This document shows positions 18,890 through 29,311 of a stretch of DNA of 64,000 nucleotides, one piece after another. The DNA comes from Balneolaceae bacterium (GTDB lineage Bacteria > Bacteroidota > Rhodothermia > Balneolales > Balneolaceae). The DNA lies in NCBI GenBank assembly GCA_007694095.1, contig RECI01000127.1:1-64000 (forward strand), given 5' to 3'. The position numbers and the translations under genes were made by a program. The notes below the pieces were generated by a model, which saw only the letters and a program-made list of their open reading frames with translations, did not search any database and had not been told where the DNA came from. Positions within the stretch are counted from its first letter, which is position 1. Each line of letters begins with the position of its first letter.

Positions 18890-20170
18890 TTACTGAATCG
18901 TCATTTCAACTCTTCTGTTCAGCCTTCTGGCTTCTTCAGTAGTATTTGGAACAAGAGGATTCAATTCACCCCGGCCTGCAGTTGTTATCCTGTTGGCATC
19001 GATTCCGGACTCGACAAGAAATCTCTTAACAGATGCGGCTCTTCTTTCAGAGAGTCCCTGGTTGTAGCTTTCAGAACCGATATCACATGTGTGTCCTTCA
19101 ACATGAAGGGTTTTTTCCGAATGTCTTGCAAGAGCCCTTACCACTTTGGCGAGAGTTGGTTTTGCAGCTTCACGTATAACGGATGAGTCGAAAGCAAAGA
19201 GAATATCACTGTCAATCGTGAGGTCTACACGGTCCATATCAGCAACAAGCTGCTCAAGATTGTTAAGCCTTCTTTCAAATTCATCCATTCTTTCTTGAAG
19301 TGCACGGATATGCCGCTCATTTTCATCGATTCGTGCGGTGTTGTCATGAACTCTTTCATCAATATTGCTAACCCTGTCTTCAAGTGCACTGAAACGCCTA
19401 GTATCTAATCCAGGTGTATAAGTATGCCAGTCAGCATCCCGGTCACTACTTCCGAATTTGATTTGAAGACCGGCAGTTAAAGAACTCCAGCTATCGGACG
19501 TTCTTTTGAAATTGTCAATTTCCCTATCAGGCCTTGTTCTGTGACCGTCGATCAGATCAGAGTTTGCCACGTTAAAATCATATTGTGCGAATAAATCTAA
19601 ACGCCTTCCAAGATTCACGCGTACACCTGCTCCTAATACCCCAAACAAATCAATATTCGAATGATCCTCTCCTCTGTATTCTTCGGAGTGGTTCAATTGC
19701 GGGTTGCCCATACTTGTTTCAACATCATTATATATTAATCCAAGGCCAACATTTGCATACAGATTAATCGTTTCTGAAGTAGATCCGAGCATTCTGAGGA
19801 GATTGATATGCGAGCTTACAGATGATTTTATATAGCTGTTAGTGAAATGCCTGTCATACCAGTTGCCTTCATTATTTATTCCATCTTCGTCCGAAGAAGT
19901 AAATTCCCCGAATTGAAAATTGGTTTGAATTGCAAACGTGGGATTTGCTGCATATCGCAGATTGAAGCCGAATGTTGGATCGTATTCAGTTCCAATGTTC
20001 ATGTGCCCAATCGTGATCCCCCCAAACAACCCAATGCTCAATCTGTTGGGCTCTTCATTATCCTGAGCTTCAACAGGGGAAACAATCACCAGAGATGCAA
20101 CAAGTGCAGCGATAAGTAATGTATAAAAGGTCTTCATATTCATTATGGGTTTTTTGTTAGTATTTGACAA
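18890..20170 (-). CDS. OmpA-family outer-membrane protein
   Basis: N-terminal barrel, coiled coil, C-terminal OmpA domain (LHVEGHTCDIGSESYNQGLSERRAASVKRFLVESGID). Confidence 0.92.
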   Translation of the reverse strand: MSNTNKKPIMNMKTFYTLLIAALVASLVIVSPVEAQDNEEPNRLSIGLFGGITIGHMNIGTEYDPTFGFNLRYAANPTFAIQTNFQFGEFTSSDEDGINNEGNWYDRHFTNSYIKSSVSSHINLLRMLGSTSETINLYANVGLGLIYNDVETSMGNPQLNHSEEYRGEDHSNIDLFGVLGAGVRVNLGRRLDLFAQYDFNVANSDLIDGHRTRPDREIDNFKRTSDSWSSLTAGLQIKFGSSDRDADWHTYTPGLDTRRFSALEDRVSNIDERVHDNTARIDENERHIRALQERMDEFERRLNNLEQLVADMDRVDLTIDSDILFAFDSSVIREAAKPTLAKVVRALARHSEKTLHVEGHTCDIGSESYNQGLSERRAASVKRFLVESGIDANRITTAGRGELNPLVPNTTEEARRLNRRVEMTIQ

Positions 20171-20511
20171 CCTTTTGATTCGGATATTATATGACGGCCA
20201 TGGGTTAATTGTTCCCTATTTGATCATCTTTCTCTTACATTTCAACAGGCTGTATTGTCTTGCTTAAGTGTACTAACTTACTTGTATCAATCAGGTACAC
20301 AATATTACGAAATATTCACAATTTACGGAATTATTCAATTAATATCCTTTTAACACTTTACTCTAAGCTGTTACAAGATTCAGGAGTACTTTACACTCTT
20401 CAAATTACAGAATATTAACAATGATGTAAATAATTTATTTTTGGTAACATCCAAATCTTCAAAATAATTTCCGAAAAATAAAATCGCCACTAAAATTTAA
20501 TTATTATAAAA

Positions 20512-21888
20512 ATGAAACATCGCTCATGGGCTGAACCCTATAAGATAAAAATGGTGGAACCGGTCCGTATAACATCAAGATTTGAACGGGAAAAAGCCAT
20601 TGAAGATGCCGGTTACAATACTTTCCTCTTGAAATCAGCTGATGTCTATATCGACCTGCTTACCGACAGCGGTACCTCTGCAATGAGCGACCGCCAATGG
20701 GCAGGTCTGATGCTTGGCGATGAATCGTATGCCGGCAGCAAGAATTTCTACCATCTGGAAGAAGCTGTTCAAAAATATTATGGATACAAACATCTGGTCC
20801 CAACTCACCAGGGTCGCGCGGCAGAGCACATCATTTCTCAATTATTAATAAAAAAAGGGGATATCATTCCCGGGAATATGTATTTCACTACAACAAAATT
20901 GCACCAGGAGCTGGCTGGTGGCACTTTTGTGGATGTAATTATCGATGAAGCCCACGACCCTGAAAACGAACATCCATTTAAAGCAAATGTAGATCTCAAT
21001 AAGCTCGAAAACCTGATTAAGAAGTATGGCGCTGAACGGATCCCATATGTATCTATCGCAACAACTGTAAACATGGCCGGGGGTCAGCCGATTTCTCTTG
21101 AAAATCTGCATGAAGTGCGGTCACTCACACAAAAATACGGGATTAAGATAATTCATGACATGACCCGTGTCGCCGAAAACGCATATATCATAAAGGAAAG
21201 AGAACCGGGATATGCTGACAGGGAAGTATCTGAAATCGTACGTGAAATCTGCAATTTAACAGACGGCGCAACGATGAGTGCCAAAAAGGATGCACTCGTT
21301 AATATTGGCGGCTTTCTCGCTGTTAACGATGATGAGCTATTCGACCGTGCCCGTAACATGGTTGTGATCTATGAAGGGCTGCACACCTATGGCGGCATGG
21401 CCGGACGCGACATGGAAGCCCTGGCAATCGGTATAGGCGAATCTGTTGATTATAACCACATTAAAGCACGGGTAGGCCAGGTATATTATCTCGGTGAGAA
21501 AATCATAAACATGGGAATTCCTATTGTAAAACCCATAGGAACCCATGGCGTATTCCTGAATGCCAAAAAAATGCTTTCACATCTTTCTAAAGATAAACTG
21601 CCAGCCCAGGCGCTTGCCGCCGCATTATATCTTGACTCCGGAGTCCGGGCTATGGAACGCGGTGTGGTTTCAGCCGGCCGAAATCCGGAAAACGGTGACC
21701 ATAATTATCCTGAACTTGAATTAGTACGCCTAACAGTTCCGCGCAGGGTTTATACCCAGGCCCACATGGATGTTGTAGCAGAATCGGTTGAGGTTGTTTA
21801 TGAAGAGCGAAATAAAATAACCGGGCTAAAATTTGTTTACGAACCCCGATACCTCAGGTTTTTTCAATCAAGGTTTGAGATTTTGTAA
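20512..21888 (+). CDS. Beta-eliminating lyase; tyrosine phenol-lyase more likely than tryptophanase
   Basis: Full-length TPL/TnaA family: LTDSGTSAMSDRQWAGLMLGDESYAG, MSAKKDALVNIGGF (PLP lysine). YFTTTKLHQE and GVRAMERGVVSAGRN match the TPL rather than TnaA pattern. Confidence 0.85.
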   Translation: MKHRSWAEPYKIKMVEPVRITSRFEREKAIEDAGYNTFLLKSADVYIDLLTDSGTSAMSDRQWAGLMLGDESYAGSKNFYHLEEAVQKYYGYKHLVPTHQGRAAEHIISQLLIKKGDIIPGNMYFTTTKLHQELAGGTFVDVIIDEAHDPENEHPFKANVDLNKLENLIKKYGAERIPYVSIATTVNMAGGQPISLENLHEVRSLTQKYGIKIIHDMTRVAENAYIIKEREPGYADREVSEIVREICNLTDGATMSAKKDALVNIGGFLAVNDDELFDRARNMVVIYEGLHTYGGMAGRDMEALAIGIGESVDYNHIKARVGQVYYLGEKIINMGIPIVKPIGTHGVFLNAKKMLSHLSKDKLPAQALAAALYLDSGVRAMERGVVSAGRNPENGDHNYPELELVRLTVPRRVYTQAHMDVVAESVEVVYEERNKITGLKFVYEPRYLRFFQSRFEIL

Positions 21889-21901
21889 TCACAAAGAAAA
21901 T

Positions 21902-22429
21902 CTATTTCTGATTGAAAATCTGATCAATGAAAACAATATCATCAAGTTTATTAGCCAATTGCTGAGTGGCAAACTCAATTTCAATGATTGCCCTGGCATA
22001 TATGTAATAGATTCCTTCATCTGAATGATCTGTCTCAATGTCAATTTCAACTCCTGATAAATCCATTTCACGAACCGCATTTCGAAGTTTAATAATAAAG
22101 GCAGGCGTTTCATATCCTGAAGCATCAGGAGTATCGGTAAGGATACGCCTTGTTTGTTCCGCGAGCCTGTCTATTTCAAAACGCACATTATTCACAGCCG
22201 TTTCCTGTGCAAATGCTGCTGCGTAGGTTGAATCGTATGATGATGCCATGGAATAACCATAAAATGCAAGGCTGTCAACAGATGAATGGACTGCTGACTG
22301 AAACCAGGCCGGTACAGGGCTTACGATCTCTTCAGCAACAACTGGTACAGCTTCTTCAATCAAAGGCTCAGACGGTGAGCATGAGGCAAGAATAATTATT
22401 AGAGACAGGAATCCCGACAGGTTTTTCAT
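21902..22429 (-). CDS. Lipoprotein (LPP20-like)
   Basis: Lipobox MKNLSGFLSLIIILASCSPSE; PAWF...FYGYSMAS... architecture. Confidence 0.6.
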   Translation of the reverse strand: MKNLSGFLSLIIILASCSPSEPLIEEAVPVVAEEIVSPVPAWFQSAVHSSVDSLAFYGYSMASSYDSTYAAAFAQETAVNNVRFEIDRLAEQTRRILTDTPDASGYETPAFIIKLRNAVREMDLSGVEIDIETDHSDEGIYYIYARAIIEIEFATQQLANKLDDIVFIDQIFNQK

Positions 22430-22434
22430 TTGAT

Positions 22435-23982
22435 TTATTGAAGCTTGAAGTGGCCAATCGAACCGCTTTCTGTTCGGACTTTCAGGTCAATCGGTGTCTT
22501 GTTTTTTAAGGATGTTGTAATTTCATTTTCAATCACCATTAAATCATCGGCTTCTTTGCCGTTTACCTCAAGCAATTCTGAACCTTCTTTGATCCCCCTG
22601 TTCCATGCTTGTGAGTAAGATTGAACCCTGAAGAAATAAATATTAAACTTCAGTGGATTTTCAGGAGTAGCCAGGCCTCTCAGTGTAAAACCAAGTTCTT
22701 CAAAATCTTTCTGTTCAATACCCCGTTCCCTTCCATTTTCAGGAATTTCATCAAAATATTGCAATTCATCTTCGCTGTCGAATTGTTCAATAATTGGAGC
22801 CTCTGCAATAGTGACTTCCCTTTCTTTAAGCGTAAGCGGTTGCAAGAACGTCTGGCCCCGTCGCCAGATTTTGAGTTCTATTACATCACCCGGACGAAAC
22901 ATGGCAACTTTTTCCTGTAAAGAATTTGATTCATTAACCCTGTCACCGTTTATTGCAAGTATTACATCATCAGGGCGTAAATCTGCTTCTGATGCGGCAC
23001 TGTTTCTTCCGATGCCATTGATCAACACCCCTTCGATACGGTCAAGATTAATCCGGCGTGCGGTTCTGTCATCAACGGTTTGGATTCCAACGCCCATCAT
23101 GCCACGTTTAACTTCACCATATTCAATTATATCACTTGCCACTTTTAACGCGAGATTACTCGGAACAGCAAAACCATAACCCTGGTATGTACCACTTTGT
23201 GTAGCTATTGCAGTATTTATACCAATCAATTCACCACTTGTGTTCACGAGTGCCCCGCCACTGTTACCGCGATTGATGGCAGCATCCGTCTGTATAAAGC
23301 TTTCAATTCGGTATTCGTCATTAATAATCTGAACATCCCGGCTTAATGCACCAACTATTCCTGCTGTAACTGTTGATCTGAGCCGGAATGGATTTCCAAT
23401 CGCAAGCACCCACTCTCCCACTTCAACCCTGTCGGAATTACCAATAATTGCAGGCTGCAGACCGGTAACGTCTATTTTAAGAACAGCAAGATCCGTACTC
23501 GGATCTCTGCCCACAACTCGTGCATCAAATGTTCGCTTATCATCGAGAGTTACTGAAATTCCATCGCGAAGGGCGTCTTCAATAACATGATTATTTGTAA
23601 GTATATATCCGTCTGATGTAATAATAACACCAGAACCTACCGTACGGGCGCGTGGCGGCATAAAACGGTCCCAAAACCCATTTTCATCTTCACCGCCCCC
23701 ACCATTTCTCATTTCCCTGCTTCTGTTTGAAATCACAGTTTCAATATATACAACCGTGGGAGTAACATTTTTTGCTGCATTTCTGAATACAAACCTGTCA
23801 TCAATTTTTTCAAGGTCTTCATTACTCCAGAAAGGCATATCACTACGGTTTACTTCTGTAATTCGCACTTCAGCCATGTCAAAAGAAAATGACCCTTGCC
23901 TAAAAAGCATGAGTATCATCCCAAACATGATACCGATGAGCAAAAGCAGAATTCCTGAAAGTATTTTATCTCGAATTTTCAT
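22435..23982 (-). CDS. Do/DegP-like periplasmic serine protease with PDZ domains (HtrA family)
   Basis: NNHVIEDA, DPSTDLAVLKI, NRGNSGGALVNTSGELIGIN catalytic motifs. Confidence 0.95.
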   Translation of the reverse strand: MKIRDKILSGILLLLIGIMFGMILMLFRQGSFSFDMAEVRITEVNRSDMPFWSNEDLEKIDDRFVFRNAAKNVTPTVVYIETVISNRSREMRNGGGGEDENGFWDRFMPPRARTVGSGVIITSDGYILTNNHVIEDALRDGISVTLDDKRTFDARVVGRDPSTDLAVLKIDVTGLQPAIIGNSDRVEVGEWVLAIGNPFRLRSTVTAGIVGALSRDVQIINDEYRIESFIQTDAAINRGNSGGALVNTSGELIGINTAIATQSGTYQGYGFAVPSNLALKVASDIIEYGEVKRGMMGVGIQTVDDRTARRINLDRIEGVLINGIGRNSAASEADLRPDDVILAINGDRVNESNSLQEKVAMFRPGDVIELKIWRRGQTFLQPLTLKEREVTIAEAPIIEQFDSEDELQYFDEIPENGRERGIEQKDFEELGFTLRGLATPENPLKFNIYFFRVQSYSQAWNRGIKEGSELLEVNGKEADDLMVIENEITTSLKNKTPIDLKVRTESGSIGHFKLQ

Positions 23983-23983
23983 A

Positions 23984-24727
23984 TCAGTGATTTAAAATCT
24001 GGTCAAAAATGCTATCTGAAGACCGCGGTTTTACGCTGCCAACGTGATAACGAATATATCTGTCTAAATATTCAATTAGCTCGCTTAGTTCACTTTTTGA
24101 TAAATTATTTTCAAATATTGAAGATTTATTTTTGAGTAAAATAGCTTTCAGAAATATAAGTTGACCTTCTGAGAGTAATAACGAATGTGCCCCCTCAGCT
24201 GTGTTGGTTAACGTACCTGATTCGATATTCATATAGCCACGTGCAGGTAATTTTGTTTCAATCTGTTCATTTACCTGCAGGCCTATACCGATGTAATGAA
24301 TGATCCTGGTTTGAATGTATGGAAAATATTTTCTAGAAACATCCGGCCTTCCATTTATCCACTCCAACAGTTTTACAAGGAAATCGAACAGGGATTCATT
24401 GACTTCATTTTCGTGTATTACCTGATTTACAAGCTCCATGGTAGTAACTGTAATCGCCATTTTTTCCACATCATGCCTCAATGCATCCAGTTTAACAAGA
24501 AATGAAACATCAGAAAGAGTTTGAATCGAACGCGTGGATTTATAATAAAAAACCGATTCAAGAACCTGTCCCGGCACTAAAAAGGATGCAAATTTACTTT
24601 TCGGTCGTTTTGCACCTTTTGCAATCACAGAAACAAGCCCGTTATTGCGGGTAAACAAAGAAGCGATCAGGCTCGATTCACTGTAATCAATTGTTCTCAA
24701 TACTATGGCATCTGTTTTTATAATCAT
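23984..24727 (-). CDS. recO: DNA repair protein RecO
   Basis: N-terminus MIIKTDAIVLRTIDYSESSLIASLFTRNNGLVSVIAKGAKRPKSKF typical of RecO. Confidence 0.93.
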   Translation of the reverse strand: MIIKTDAIVLRTIDYSESSLIASLFTRNNGLVSVIAKGAKRPKSKFASFLVPGQVLESVFYYKSTRSIQTLSDVSFLVKLDALRHDVEKMAITVTTMELVNQVIHENEVNESLFDFLVKLLEWINGRPDVSRKYFPYIQTRIIHYIGIGLQVNEQIETKLPARGYMNIESGTLTNTAEGAHSLLLSEGQLIFLKAILLKNKSSIFENNLSKSELSELIEYLDRYIRYHVGSVKPRSSDSIFDQILNH

Positions 24728-24788
24728 ATAAAGCTTTTACGAAACCCGATGTATCAGCTGAATGGATGCAGATGAACAGGAAAAAAAA

Positions 24789-27302
24789 TCAATCATGCAT
24801 CATTTTTTTATCTTCAAGCCATTGTACCATCGAAGGAAGGAACGTAAGAGCTATGAAGAGGGTCATTCCGATACCAACTACCGCCATGATTCCGATTGAC
24901 TGAAGCCCGGGATGAGTCGTAAAAAGAAGCCCTGAAAAACCCATCATTGTAGTAAAAGAGCCTATAGTGATATGCTGCCCGGTACTCGAGAGAACCTCCC
25001 ACATATTTTTCCTCCCCTCGTCCCTGAAACGGTGGGCAAGGTGAACTCCATTATCGCAACCAATACCTAAAACTGCCGGCAATACAACAAGATTATAGAA
25101 ATTGAATTTCAGTCCGAATATCAACATAATACCAAAAAGCCAAAGCAGTCCGATGATTAATGGAATCAATGCAATTAACGACCACCTGAGATTTCCAAAG
25201 GAAATAAGAATAAAGAAAAATACTATGATGAAAGTAGCAACAACCATGTAGGGGCTTTCCTCACGCATGAGTTCCAGCATGGACGCCGCCACAATCGATG
25301 TACTTGCAGCATGATATATTTTACCGTTATTGAGCTGTATTTCTGAAATTTCTTCCTTAAAGGCAATGGAACGTAATCCATCAGACAAGCTTGTGTTCGG
25401 ATAAACAATTACGAACCGTCCGATTTCGCCATCCCGGGTGGTAAACCGGTTTTTGAGGAAGTCGGGTATTAATTCTTCATCCAACGGTTCGGTTGTCTGG
25501 GAACCTCTTCTTAGAATATCCAGTGTTTCATTTTCCTGGTTAACAATAAATGTGTTTTGCAGTAGCCGTCTGACTTCACCTATATATTGCAGCTTTTCAT
25601 TTGCCAGTTCCCGGTTTGGCGGAAATCGTTCCTGGAGAGCTTCAACGTCCAGAATCATTGTCTCCGGGTTGCTTCGTTTTCTTTCCCTTAAAATCTCGAG
25701 GATTTCGAAAACATCTTCGTCATTATCGGCAATTATATATGCCGGGTTCCTCCTGCTGCTTTGATCCACACCACTCGTGAAATCCCTGAATTGTTCATAT
25801 TCTTCGAAAACCGGCTCCAGTTTCCCGAAATTGTATTCAAACCGAAGGTTACCGGATAAACCAATAACTATTACAGAAACCAAAACACCGAATATGACAA
25901 TAGTCCTAGAATAAGGAAACTTTTTTATTACCGGATTGATTTCCACTTTATCAGAGCGTTTTATAAGCAAAATCCAGTGCCATCGGTCGAATATCACCAA
26001 CAGGGCAGGTAGTAAAAATAGCATACATGCAAGTGCCAGGATGATGCCTGTACCTGCTATAAATCCAAATTCAGAGAAACCTCTGAAATCGGCAAACATC
26101 AAAACATAAAGAGCAGAGGCAGTGGTAATTGCACTGACAAAAATAGCAGTACCGGTTCTCTGGTAAGCTTCGAGTACACTTCTTTGTACACTTTTTCCTG
26201 AAGAACGGAATTCGATATAGCGGGCGTAATAATGAATGCCATAATCAATTCCAAGCCCAAACAGAATCACAAAAAGTACAGATGTCATGGTGTTTAAAAC
26301 ACCAAGGTAGAAGTAAGTTATGCCGAAAGTCCACAGGAGACTCACCATAAGTGGAATCCCAATAACGAGTACCGGAACAGGTGTTCTGATTAGGTGCTGC
26401 CAAAACGAATGCCTTTGCTTACTGTGATCACCCCTTTTGTAATTAATGTACTTTTTTGAGCCAAAGTAAAACATTACCAACAGGATAACACTGCTGAAAC
26501 CGAGTGCGAAACTGTTGAAAACGTCATTCATAATGGATTCAAACTCATTGAGGTGACGTTTCAAACGTCCACCGAAACGTACTTCCATTTCCGGGTGAAA
26601 AGAAGCTGGATCCAATGAAGCGATTAACCCTTCATAAGCTTCAAACATGTCCTCAAGGTACCGAATATCACTTTGTGGGCCGGTAGGATACAGGGTTAGA
26701 ATGACAAGGGTGCTGTCGTCACTTGCAGGATACTCTGCCGGGATTAAATCATCATAGGCTTCCTGGAAACGGTCGATATTGGGATCATCTGTAACTTCAT
26801 CAAAATCGTCATCAAAATCATCAAGAAAATCCACAAAAAAGGGATTGGCTTCCTGGCGGGCGATTTCTATTTCATCTTCTAAAAATTCTATAATCTCTTC
26901 AAGCTCGCTTACTGTTGCCAGGTAAAGTGCGTTGTCTTTCAGAACATCTGTATCCCGGCGAAATTCTGCCCTGTTAAAAAAATTGAAATCACGCCTGGGA
27001 TAATAAAGCTCGAGGCTTCGTTCTGCTAATAATTCGGCAAATGCAACATTAGCTTCGAAGTCGGGCGATTTAATCGCCACTCTCATTTCCGTCTCACCTC
27101 CCGAAACCTCCTGGAGCTGGTTCAATGCCATCACATTAGGATGAGTTTTTGGCAACAGGTTGGCTATATCGGTATCAACACTCAGTTTTATGGCGTAATT
27201 GCCTGCAAACAGCGCTGTTACCAATGCAATAACAACAACCCAAAACGGATAACGGATATTAAACTCAACAATCGGCTGTAATAATCGAATAATTTGATGC
27301 AT
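24789..27302 (-). CDS. MMPL/RND-family transporter
   Basis: Two repeated TM blocks; VDTDIANLLPKTHPNV; GLGIDYGIHYYARY and GIGCDNGVHLAHRF. Confidence 0.9.
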   Translation of the reverse strand: MHQIIRLLQPIVEFNIRYPFWVVVIALVTALFAGNYAIKLSVDTDIANLLPKTHPNVMALNQLQEVSGGETEMRVAIKSPDFEANVAFAELLAERSLELYYPRRDFNFFNRAEFRRDTDVLKDNALYLATVSELEEIIEFLEDEIEIARQEANPFFVDFLDDFDDDFDEVTDDPNIDRFQEAYDDLIPAEYPASDDSTLVILTLYPTGPQSDIRYLEDMFEAYEGLIASLDPASFHPEMEVRFGGRLKRHLNEFESIMNDVFNSFALGFSSVILLVMFYFGSKKYINYKRGDHSKQRHSFWQHLIRTPVPVLVIGIPLMVSLLWTFGITYFYLGVLNTMTSVLFVILFGLGIDYGIHYYARYIEFRSSGKSVQRSVLEAYQRTGTAIFVSAITTASALYVLMFADFRGFSEFGFIAGTGIILALACMLFLLPALLVIFDRWHWILLIKRSDKVEINPVIKKFPYSRTIVIFGVLVSVIVIGLSGNLRFEYNFGKLEPVFEEYEQFRDFTSGVDQSSRRNPAYIIADNDEDVFEILEILRERKRSNPETMILDVEALQERFPPNRELANEKLQYIGEVRRLLQNTFIVNQENETLDILRRGSQTTEPLDEELIPDFLKNRFTTRDGEIGRFVIVYPNTSLSDGLRSIAFKEEISEIQLNNGKIYHAASTSIVAASMLELMREESPYMVVATFIIVFFFILISFGNLRWSLIALIPLIIGLLWLFGIMLIFGLKFNFYNLVVLPAVLGIGCDNGVHLAHRFRDEGRKNMWEVLSSTGQHITIGSFTTMMGFSGLLFTTHPGLQSIGIMAVVGIGMTLFIALTFLPSMVQWLEDKKMMHD

Positions 27303-27540
27303 TATGAATCTTGGTATTTAACCGGATAAATCATGAAAAATAAGCAAATTCCCTTAAAGATTAGTTCGCTATAATGAATTATTACAGTTGAATGTTCATG
27401 CTGCATAAATTTTCCGTTGAAATTCCAACCGCTGATTTTATTTGAATGGGCATCAGCCTGAAGTTTACTTCTTTATTAGTCAGTTTTTTGAAATTATGAT
27501 AATTTAACACTTACACTCATTGATTGATTAACCAACGTAG

Positions 27541-27572
27541 TAATCCCGGTTTAATTGATTGAAACCGGATTA
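27541..27572. promoter_or_regulatory. Inverted repeat TAATCCCGGTTT-N9-AAACCGGATTA between divergent genes
   Basis: 11-bp arms with one bulged C, in the intergenic region between 27302 (-) and 27638 (+). Confidence 0.45.
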
Positions 27573-27637
27573 ATGTTAACTTTTTTAATGACGGGATATT
27601 ATTACCATTTAATCACATTTAAAATACAAAACATGTA

Positions 27638-28141
27638 ATGAATACTGAACAAACAAAGCGAGGCATAAAAGTGATTGGCATCATTCTGTTGATCTATGCC
27701 GTTTTAGTTGCAACTCATGAAGGGGAGTTTTGGCCGTTCAGTATCTACCCGATGTTTTCGCAGGCAGGTAATCCGTGGACCCGCGCGATGGTTATCGATG
27801 TAACCGATGTACCAGACGAAATAATGTGGCAGCTTCAGAATCCAGATCAAAAAACCGGCCCTCCGGTTTCTATGCGCGAAATAGGCGTTGACCAAATCGA
27901 CTATTCCAACTTTATCTCTAAAACCGAAGACTGGACCGGCTCACGCAGGGATGCAGTCAGATTGATGTTTGGCCCTGATAATATCGGGAACAGCCGATGG
28001 ATGGCAGCCAAAGTACACGGAAAAATGATTGGCAGCGATTCGGTGGCCGTCACCATCCAGCCGTTTCTTCTGGTCACGGCTGATTCGGTGTACATGAATC
28101 CGCTGCTTGATGAATCTCATTATTTCAGGGGTGGACATTAG
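27638..28141 (+). CDS. Small single-TM protein preceding HTTM-like protein
   Basis: One N-terminal TM followed by GEFWPFSIYPMFSQAG motif; its stop overlaps the GTG start of the next gene. Confidence 0.75.
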   Translation: MNTEQTKRGIKVIGIILLIYAVLVATHEGEFWPFSIYPMFSQAGNPWTRAMVIDVTDVPDEIMWQLQNPDQKTGPPVSMREIGVDQIDYSNFISKTEDWTGSRRDAVRLMFGPDNIGNSRWMAAKVHGKMIGSDSVAVTIQPFLLVTADSVYMNPLLDESHYFRGGH

Positions 28142-29031
28142 TGAAGTGGACAGATAACATCGGCAGGGGGCTATTTGAACCGGAACGTGAAACCAGCTCC
28201 GGTGAACTCTGGTTTTTCAAATTCTTCGAACTCTTTGTGGCTGTTTACACCATCCTTTTTGTCTGGGAATGGGGATGGTACACCCAGCTTCGCAATGTGG
28301 AAGTGGTGCTTCCGCTCGGCCTGGCGAACTACATCGATGTATCTCTGTTTTTTGACCATAACCTTGCCTTGTTCAATGCAGCACTCATAACCATTCTTGT
28401 AATTCTCTGTTTTTTTAGACTCGGCCCGAAATGGCTTTATATGGTAGTGTTGATTCTGTTTCACCTGCAATATGTGATCCGTTTTTCTCAGGGTGAGATC
28501 CCCCACAGCCAGAACCTGATCGGGATGTCGGTATTTTGTTTTGCCATCGGTGCATGGTTTTTCCCCGGTGCTAAACAAATACCGCGGTTTGTAATGGGCT
28601 CCATCATTTTTTTTATTGGCCTTGGATATACTTCAGCGTTTTTTGCCAAATTGATCGGCACAGGTTTCAACTGGTACGACGGCCGGCATCTCTGGCTTTG
28701 GATCAGTGAGAAAAGCATTGATATTCTCTCCCGTGAAGGCTTTTATCATCCTAACTTGCTGCAGCAAATGGCATTAAACAGTACGGCTGTTGCATCTGTC
28801 ATTCTTTTGATCGGATGGTTTACCGAATTTATCGGTTTTACCCTGTGGTGGAAAAAAATCCGTCCTTACACCACCACCCTTCTCATCGGCATGCATTTCG
28901 GAATCACACTCACCATGAACATCCGCTTTGATGCGTTTGTGATACAGCTCATCCTTGTAGGATATCCCTGGTATAAACTTGTAGACCACTACCTTACTAC
29001 CATGCCGGATTCGGTGAGGAGGTGGGTGTAA
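28141..29031 (+). CDS. HTTM-like (vitamin K-dependent gamma-carboxylase-like) multi-TM protein
   Basis: Multi-TM with GYTSAFFAKLIGTGFNWYDGRHLWLWI and GMHFGITLTMNIRFDAFVIQLILVGYPW; GTG start. Confidence 0.7.
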   Translation: MKWTDNIGRGLFEPERETSSGELWFFKFFELFVAVYTILFVWEWGWYTQLRNVEVVLPLGLANYIDVSLFFDHNLALFNAALITILVILCFFRLGPKWLYMVVLILFHLQYVIRFSQGEIPHSQNLIGMSVFCFAIGAWFFPGAKQIPRFVMGSIIFFIGLGYTSAFFAKLIGTGFNWYDGRHLWLWISEKSIDILSREGFYHPNLLQQMALNSTAVASVILLIGWFTEFIGFTLWWKKIRPYTTTLLIGMHFGITLTMNIRFDAFVIQLILVGYPWYKLVDHYLTTMPDSVRRWV

Positions 29032-29041
29032 GCACGGGATG

Positions 29042-29218
29042 AAATAATAACCCGCCAAGTGAACTTTGTCCGCCTGCCGAACGTCCGTAAATCCCGACTT
29101 TGCTATTGCTATACCAAGAATACCTTTCTGCCACAGCCTGGTGCCATAGAATCCTGTCCGGTGGCCATGAAATAGAATTGAAGTTGTAATAATTACCCTC
29201 CGAACCATCACTGCTGAT
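29042..29218 (-). pseudogene. Gene-like remnant in the convergent intergenic region, identity uncertain
   Basis: Reverse frame reads ISSDGSEGNYYNFNSISWPPDRILWHQAVAERYSWYSNSKVGIYGRSAGGQSSLGGLLF, with a GxSxG-type GRSAG; interrupted upstream by stops. Confidence 0.25.
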
Positions 29219-29311
29219 CCTGAATCACGTATCTCGTCCATGCACGAACCCGTATTGTCATCTGACGAGTTTTTCGAATTACACATCTGTCACTGGTAGT
29301 GTCGGTGATCA

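Noticed and set aside
28774-29286. 170-aa minus-strand ORF
   Set aside because: Mostly antisense to the HTTM-like gene 28141-29031; only the intergenic part is of interest and is listed as a possible remnant in another frame.
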